Below, piece after piece: positions 59,813 to 64,000 of a stretch of 64,000 nt of DNA. The stretch spans positions 1 through 64,000 of the forward strand of contig NZ_CP050441.1 in the NCBI RefSeq assembly GCF_011769525.1. Reading direction: 5' to 3'. How positions within the stretch are numbered: the stretch's first letter is position 1; every line of letters starts with the position of its first letter. The stretch is from Tolypothrix sp. PCC 7910 (GTDB lineage Bacteria > Cyanobacteriota > Cyanobacteriia > Cyanobacteriales > Nostocaceae). The translations under genes and the position numbers were made by a program. Below the pieces are notes generated by a model. The model was not told the DNA's origin, did not search any database, and was given only the letters and a program-made list of their open reading frames with translations.

Positions 59813-60811
59813 TTAGCGTTCGCTGTCTAGCATCTTCATCTGATGCTCGTCGTAGCGTGTTCCAGCGATCGCTGATGCCGGAATCGCCGCTTCGATACGG
59901 CTTAACTCTTCTGGTGATAACTCCACCTCAACGGCTTTTAATGATTCTTCAAGTTGGGTGCGCTTGCGTGCGCCGATTACGGGAATAATATTTCTGCCTT
60001 TTGCAAGTACCCAGGCAATGGCCAACTGTGAAGGACTAACTCCTTTAGTTGTAGCAATTTGCTTTAGCTCTTCAACAAAACGCTGGTTTTGGGCAAAGTT
60101 TTCTTCCCTAAAACGCGGTAAATAGGCACGGAAGTCACCTTGAGCAGATGGAGTAGAGCCACTCAGTAGCCCTCGCGAAAGAACGCCATAGGCAGTCACG
60201 CCAATACCAAGTTCTTCTAGTACGGGAAATATCTCGGTTTCTGGCCTACGACTAATGAGCGAGTATTCAATCTGAAGGTCGCTGATGGGGTGAACAGTGT
60301 GTGCGCGGCGGATAGTGTCTACTCCCACCTCTGATAAACCGATATATCGGACATAGCCAGCCTTTATTAGTTCAGCGATTGCTCCTATGGTGTCTTCAAT
60401 AGGAACTTGTGGGTCTAGTCGAGCAGGGCGGTAGATATCGATGTGGTCTACTCCCAATCGAGTAAGACTATAGGCTGCGAAATTTTTAACGGCGGAGGGC
60501 CGCGCATCTGTACCAATCCATCCACCGTCAGGAGAACGCATTGCGCCAAATTTCACAGAAAGCAGGGCTTTGTCTCGGCGGTCTTTGAGCGCACGACCAA
60601 TCAGCATTTCATTATGTCCGGTGCCGTAGAAATCACCTGTATCTAGCAGCCTTACACCGTAATCAAGAGCTGCATGGATGGTGGCAATACTTTCGTTGTC
60701 GTCCGCTGTACCGTACATTCCGGACATACCCATACATCCAAGAGCCAAGGGGAAAACAGTTAGACCAGTAGAGCCGATTTGACGAAACTCGATTCTATGT
60801 TCAGTGGTCAT
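59813..60811 (-). CDS. Aldo/keto reductase, 332 aa
   Basis: AKR (α/β)8 barrel: LALGCMGMSGMYG, then LLDTGDFYGTGHNEML (Asp and Tyr), SVKFG (Lys), and HIDIYRPARLDPQVP in place of the usual Y-x-H-R-x-D, a variation seen in this AKR subgroup. IAWVLAKGRNIIPVIGARK binds NADPH. Reduces aldehydes or ketones. ATG 60811. Confidence 0.92.
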   Translation of the reverse strand: MTTEHRIEFRQIGSTGLTVFPLALGCMGMSGMYGTADDNESIATIHAALDYGVRLLDTGDFYGTGHNEMLIGRALKDRRDKALLSVKFGAMRSPDGGWIGTDARPSAVKNFAAYSLTRLGVDHIDIYRPARLDPQVPIEDTIGAIAELIKAGYVRYIGLSEVGVDTIRRAHTVHPISDLQIEYSLISRRPETEIFPVLEELGIGVTAYGVLSRGLLSGSTPSAQGDFRAYLPRFREENFAQNQRFVEELKQIATTKGVSPSQLAIAWVLAKGRNIIPVIGARKRTQLEESLKAVEVELSPEELSRIEAAIPASAIAGTRYDEHQMKMLDSER

Positions 60812-60912
60812 AGTTTTTTTCCAATTGTTCTGTGTTTACCCTAAGCGAATTAGTTTCCATTTGCAACAAAGCAGCGGCAAGTTAATAGTATTTATGTACT
60901 ATTAAAGCCAGA

Positions 60913-60947
60913 GCGCGTAGGCGTAGCCCCTTAAAGTAGATATCGCT
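60913..60947. repeat. Dispersed GC-rich palindromic repeat
   Basis: GCGCGTAGGCGTAGCCCC then AGTAGATATCGCTC; same family as 2883 and 34247 with a diverged right arm. Confidence 0.5.
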
Positions 60948-61002
60948 CTCATCTGCTAATCTAGGCTATGAAAAAATATAAGCGATATCACTGTTTATTC
61001 AA

Positions 61003-61968
61003 CTAAGTGTTTGAGGAACTGGCTTGGTTGAGAAGGTCAATAGCATCTTGGTCGAGATGAAGATTGACAGATTTGATAATATCGTTGAGTTGCTCAACCT
61101 TGGTTGCGCTAACAATAGGAGCAGTAATAGTGGGATTAGCAATGAGCCACGCCAGAGAAACTTGGGTAGGAGTAGAATTATAAGTCTTTGCTATTTGATC
61201 AATCGCCTTTAGAATTCCTAAACCACGAGGATTTAAATATCTTTTGACAGAACTACCACGCAGACTAATAGACAAATCTTTTTCTGAGCGATATTTACCA
61301 GTGAGAAAGCCACTGCACAAAGAGGAATAGTTAATTACACCAATTCCTTGTTCAGTGGAAATTTGTTGTAAATCCTGCTCATAACCATCTCGGTCATACA
61401 AGTTATAACGGGGCTGAAGGCTCTCGTAGCGAGGATAGCTATGCTGACGGCTGATTTCTAATGCCTTCCGCAAACGCTCTGCACTATAATTTGAAGCACC
61501 AATCGCACGTACTTTTCCCTGACGAATCAACTCTGCGTAGGTTTCAAGAGTTTCTTCAAGTGGAGTAGTTTCATCGTCAATATGCGATTGATATAAATCA
61601 ATATAATCAGTTTGTAACCTTTGCAATGAGTCTTCAACAGCTTGTTGAATGTGTTGACGAGAAAGCCCTTTGCCTTTAATGCCCATATCGTTGCCAACCT
61701 TAGTTGCAATCACCACTTGGTCACGATTTTTACGCTGTTTGAGCCATTTTCCTAAAATTGTCTCCGACTCTCCACCAATATTTCCTTTCACCCATGTGGA
61801 ATAGACATCAGCTGTGTCAATAAAATTACCTCCAGAGGCTATAAAGTTATCTAAAATCTCAAATGAAGTATTTTCATCAATTGTCCAACCAAACACGTTG
61901 CCACCAAAACATAATGGTGATACTTCTAGTTCTGAACGTCCAAGTTTACGTCTTTGTGTAATGACCAT
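61003..61968 (-). CDS. Aldo/keto reductase, 321 aa
   Basis: Full-length AKR: CFGGNVFGWTIDENTS, NFIDTADVYSTWVKGNIGGE (Asp, Tyr), VIATKVGNDMG (Lys), YIDLYQSHIDDETTPLEETL (catalytic His) and SLAWLIANPTITAPIVSATK (NADPH site). It is of a different subgroup from the 59813 enzyme, so the two are not recent duplicates. ATG 61968. Confidence 0.92.
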   Translation of the reverse strand: MVITQRRKLGRSELEVSPLCFGGNVFGWTIDENTSFEILDNFIASGGNFIDTADVYSTWVKGNIGGESETILGKWLKQRKNRDQVVIATKVGNDMGIKGKGLSRQHIQQAVEDSLQRLQTDYIDLYQSHIDDETTPLEETLETYAELIRQGKVRAIGASNYSAERLRKALEISRQHSYPRYESLQPRYNLYDRDGYEQDLQQISTEQGIGVINYSSLCSGFLTGKYRSEKDLSISLRGSSVKRYLNPRGLGILKAIDQIAKTYNSTPTQVSLAWLIANPTITAPIVSATKVEQLNDIIKSVNLHLDQDAIDLLNQASSSNT

Positions 61969-62425
61969 ACGTTTTCTCTGGTGATACTTCTAAAATTACT
62001 TGTGCCAACTATGGCTTTATAAAAAATACAGTACACTCTTGAAAATACGATAAACTTATCGGCAAACCGTTATTTAATAGCACAGGCAGGCTATCATAGA
62101 AAATCATCCAAAATCAAGTCTTGTTATCGTTCTATTACTTCTTTTGACTTCTGGGAGAGGATCTCAAGCGCTGATGCTTACCGACAATACTCTCCAAAGC
62201 TGTTGCTCCCGTCTTACCAACTCTACCAATTTTTGAGAGCAGCGATAAAAGCGGGCTGTGATCGCCCTAATCAAGTGAGGAAAACTGATGAGCGATACCT
62301 GCCAGGTTACTAGGGAAAGTCGCCCCCTCAACGCTACATCATCAAAAATCATCAAAAATCAGGCATAAAACGATTTGAAGGGGCTATTTGCCTTTATGCT
62401 GAAGCGGAAGGGAGAAAAAACATTT
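61969..62425. other. Intergenic region before the methyltransferase-like gene
   Basis: No supported gene. A minus-strand frame at 62164-62355 is open but not protein-like. ATCATCAAAA occurs twice in tandem near 62337-62357. The first 150 bases are AT-rich and likely contain the reductase promoter. Confidence 0.45.
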
Positions 62426-63277
62426 ATGAGACAAAATCCCACCTACCACCTTAGCTTACTGAAAGCCCTGACTCTAGCTTTCTTTGTATTGGCATCCGTA
62501 ATGCCCCCAACTGTTTTAGCCAACGAAAGCGAAAAAGCGACATTCAACAGTACAACCACGCTCCAAACTATACTGAAGAGCAGTCATCGCTCAGAGCAGA
62601 ATCGTCTCCGAGACAAGTACCGCCACCCCGCCGAAACTCTCGAATTCTTCGGTCTGCGCTCCAATATGACCCTAGTTGAATTATGGCCGGGGGGTGGGTG
62701 GTATACTGAGATATTAGCCCCATTTCTAGCACCCAAGGGACAACTCATAGTTACTAACTTGACTCCCAGCACGAGTAAACCCGCTTTGGCTTTCCAAGAG
62801 AAACTAGCAGCTAATCCAGAGATTTTTGGTAAGGTCAAAGTAGCCCAAATCAATCCCCCAAATAAACTTACCCTAGCCCCAGACAACTCTGTGGACATGG
62901 TTGTTACCTTCCGCAATATTCACAACTGGGTCAAAGCTGGCTATGACGGGCAGGTTTATGCAGCAGCTTACAAAGCACTCAAGCCAGGGGGCATCTTAGG
63001 GGTGGAAGAACACCGTGCCAAAGTGGGCACTTCTTTAGCTGAGAGTATAAAAACTGGCTATATGTCGGAAGACGGGGTAATTGCTGCTGTACAGAAAGCA
63101 GGCTTCAAATTGGTGGGCAAATCAGAAATTAATGCTAACCCAAAAGATACCAAAGACTATCAAGGTGGAGTGTGGACACTACCTCCAACCTTGAGCCAAG
63201 GGCAAAAGGATAAGCAACGCTTCCTTTTGATTGGAGAGAGCGATCGCATGACTCTTAAGTTCGTCAAACCAAACTGA
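62426..63277 (+). CDS. Exported SAM-methyltransferase-like protein, 283 aa
   Basis: ATG 62426 follows GGGAG and starts a signal peptide (LLKALTLAFFVLASVMPPTVLA). The domain is a class I methyltransferase fold (VELWPGGGWYTEILAPFLAP as motif I; LAPDNSVDMVVTFRNIHNWV; YKALKPGGILGVEEH) of the group annotated as predicted exported methyltransferase. Export of a SAM-dependent enzyme is odd since SAM is cytosolic; these proteins may have lost methylation. The frame extends to 62375 without signal-like sequence. Confidence 0.8.
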   Translation: MRQNPTYHLSLLKALTLAFFVLASVMPPTVLANESEKATFNSTTTLQTILKSSHRSEQNRLRDKYRHPAETLEFFGLRSNMTLVELWPGGGWYTEILAPFLAPKGQLIVTNLTPSTSKPALAFQEKLAANPEIFGKVKVAQINPPNKLTLAPDNSVDMVVTFRNIHNWVKAGYDGQVYAAAYKALKPGGILGVEEHRAKVGTSLAESIKTGYMSEDGVIAAVQKAGFKLVGKSEINANPKDTKDYQGGVWTLPPTLSQGQKDKQRFLLIGESDRMTLKFVKPN

Positions 63278-63365
63278 TGATTGCAATAGGTGCGTACGTA
63301 GCAACGATGACCATCGCATCTGCACGGAAATAACTGTTGGTGTGCGCCCTTCTTAGAGGATGCAT

Positions 63366-63419
63366 AGCGATCACTCCTCAGAATTTACCAGCCGCTTGGA
63401 GTCAGTATTAGGTAAATAA
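63366..63419 (+). pseudogene. Relic of a helicase C-terminus (copy 3)
   Basis: Reads SDHSSEFTSRLESVLGK then TAA, matching the tails at 58664 and 59759. Confidence 0.55.
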
Positions 63420-63514
63420 AGTAAATTTTTAGAGGAAAACATAGGAGCGATCGCTTCTTTTTCAAGCGAGGAAAAAACTGTATGTAGGCGATCACACTTG
63501 TTACACATTCATGT

Positions 63515-63769
63515 TCATGATTTTTGATTTTGTGACTTAAACCTACCTGCAATAAACTCTCGCTTACTTAAATGTTTTGTCTTGCGTTTGGTAACTCGCT
63601 CTCGCCACATATGAAAACTGGATTCTTTCATTTGCTGTCGCATTAAGGCAATTACCTGTTTCTCTTGTAGCCCAAACTGAGTTTGAATAACATCAAAAGG
63701 TGTTCTATCTTCCCATGCCATTTCAATGATGCGATCAATAGTTTGGGGATCAAGGTTTGGTAACTTCAT
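63515..63769 (-). CDS. TIGR03643/DUF2805 family protein, 84 aa
   Basis: Complete match to this small family: DPQTIDRIIEMAWEDRTPFD, VIQTQFGLQEKQVIALMRQQ, SFHMWRERVTKRKTKH. A helical, basic protein of unknown function common in bacteria. ATG 63769. Confidence 0.9.
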   Translation of the reverse strand: MKLPNLDPQTIDRIIEMAWEDRTPFDVIQTQFGLQEKQVIALMRQQMKESSFHMWRERVTKRKTKHLSKREFIAGRFKSQNQKS

Positions 63770-63850
63770 GACGGAAGGTTGTAATTGGTCAATTCGAGCT
63801 ACATCTATTTTACTTTGATTATATTTACAATTGATTCTTAGAGGAAACCC

Positions 63851-63881
63851 AAGCTTAGGCGTAATCTGTCGCAGACATCAC
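63851..63881. repeat. Dispersed GC-rich repeat, diverged
   Basis: AAGCTTAGGCGTAATCTG then TCGCAGACATCAC, next to TTCTTAGAGGA at 63835-63845. Confidence 0.45.
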
Positions 63882-63892
63882 ACCCAACTCTC

Positions 63893-64000
63893 ATGACTAA
63901 CATCCACGACCTTGGCATGACTGATAACGAATATGCTGCTCTTGTTGCCAAAGGATACGACCCAAATTTAGAACTAGAGTTAATTGAATTAGGCGAAAGT
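63893..64000 (+). CDS. Hypothetical protein, 3' end outside the window
   Basis: ATG 63893 and 36 open codons to the window edge (MTNIHDLGMTDNEYAALVAK...). Acidic start of a soluble protein. No family can be assigned from this fragment. Confidence 0.5.
   Translation, partial: MTNIHDLGMTDNEYAALVAKGYDPNLELELIELGES

Noticed and set aside
62164-62355. Minus-strand frame of 63 aa
   Set aside because: No ribosome site, no similarity I recognise, includes tandem ATCATCAAAA sequence.

Overview
The window looks like accessory DNA, probably plasmid, from a filamentous heterocyst-type cyanobacterium (Nostoc/Anabaena group). The evidence is the very frequent HIP1 octamer GCGATCGC, Nostoc-type heptamer tandem repeats and GC-rich dispersed palindromes, a NucA/NuiA nuclease-inhibitor pair like that of Anabaena, and many cyanobacterial protein families. 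A parA-parB partition operon, a compact plasmid-type tRNA array, a tyrosine recombinase and many gene relics point to a plasmid or integrated plasmid. I saw no replication initiator, rRNA, CRISPR array or intact transposase.

Layout. 1-2.8 kb: small unknown genes and a phage-type ssDNA-annealing protein, ended by a strong terminator. 3.0-7.4 kb: a pentapeptide-membrane-CHAT protease protein followed by a NACHT NTPase; the two share a glycine/asparagine-rich motif that may couple them as a receptor/effector pair. 7.4-12.7 kb: a thermonuclease, two related secreted two-cysteine proteins and a TolC/HlyD-like pair. 12.9-14 kb: a patatin phospholipase. 14.1-17.9 kb (minus): a four-gene operon with two P-loop ATPases and a YdjM-type membrane protein. 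18-21.2 kb: a J-domain protein and parB/parA, with a duplicated piece of parB that carries a perfect palindrome. 21.5-23.2 kb: twenty tRNA genes on the minus strand behind a near-consensus promoter, followed by an HNH nuclease. 24-28 kb: arylsulfotransferase-like, EVE-domain and unknown proteins.

28.5-33.9 kb: a small HTH protein, then a compact operon of unknown proteins ending in a membrane-anchored P-loop ATPase, with an extra small membrane ORF hidden between two genes. 34-41 kb: DUF1993, DUF1345 and secreted proteins, an HNH nuclease and relic, and an integrase module. 41.2-46 kb: an extracellular nuclease island (S1/P1 nuclease, NucA, its inhibitor NuiA, a second NucA with an extra domain). 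46-51.6 kb: small unknown proteins, a GlsB-type membrane protein, a MITE-like element, a photolyase homologue, a low-molecular-weight phosphatase and a PD-(D/E)XK-like protein. 51.7-58.5 kb: an HTH regulator with three phased operator-like repeats, HerA ATPase, NurA nuclease with a zinc ribbon, a helical protein, and a DEDDh exonuclease fused to a P-loop ATPase; this is a good candidate for an undescribed DNA-processing or defence cassette. 58.5-64 kb: pirin, two aldo/keto reductases, an exported methyltransferase-like protein and small genes, with three decayed copies of a UvrD-type helicase C-terminus between them.

Two features cut across the window. An 11-base word, TCCTCTAAGAA, occurs in at least 16 exact copies in both orientations, between and inside genes. 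Gene relics (helicase, DNA methyltransferase, HNH) sit in several intergenic gaps, consistent with repeated gain and loss of mobile or defence genes.
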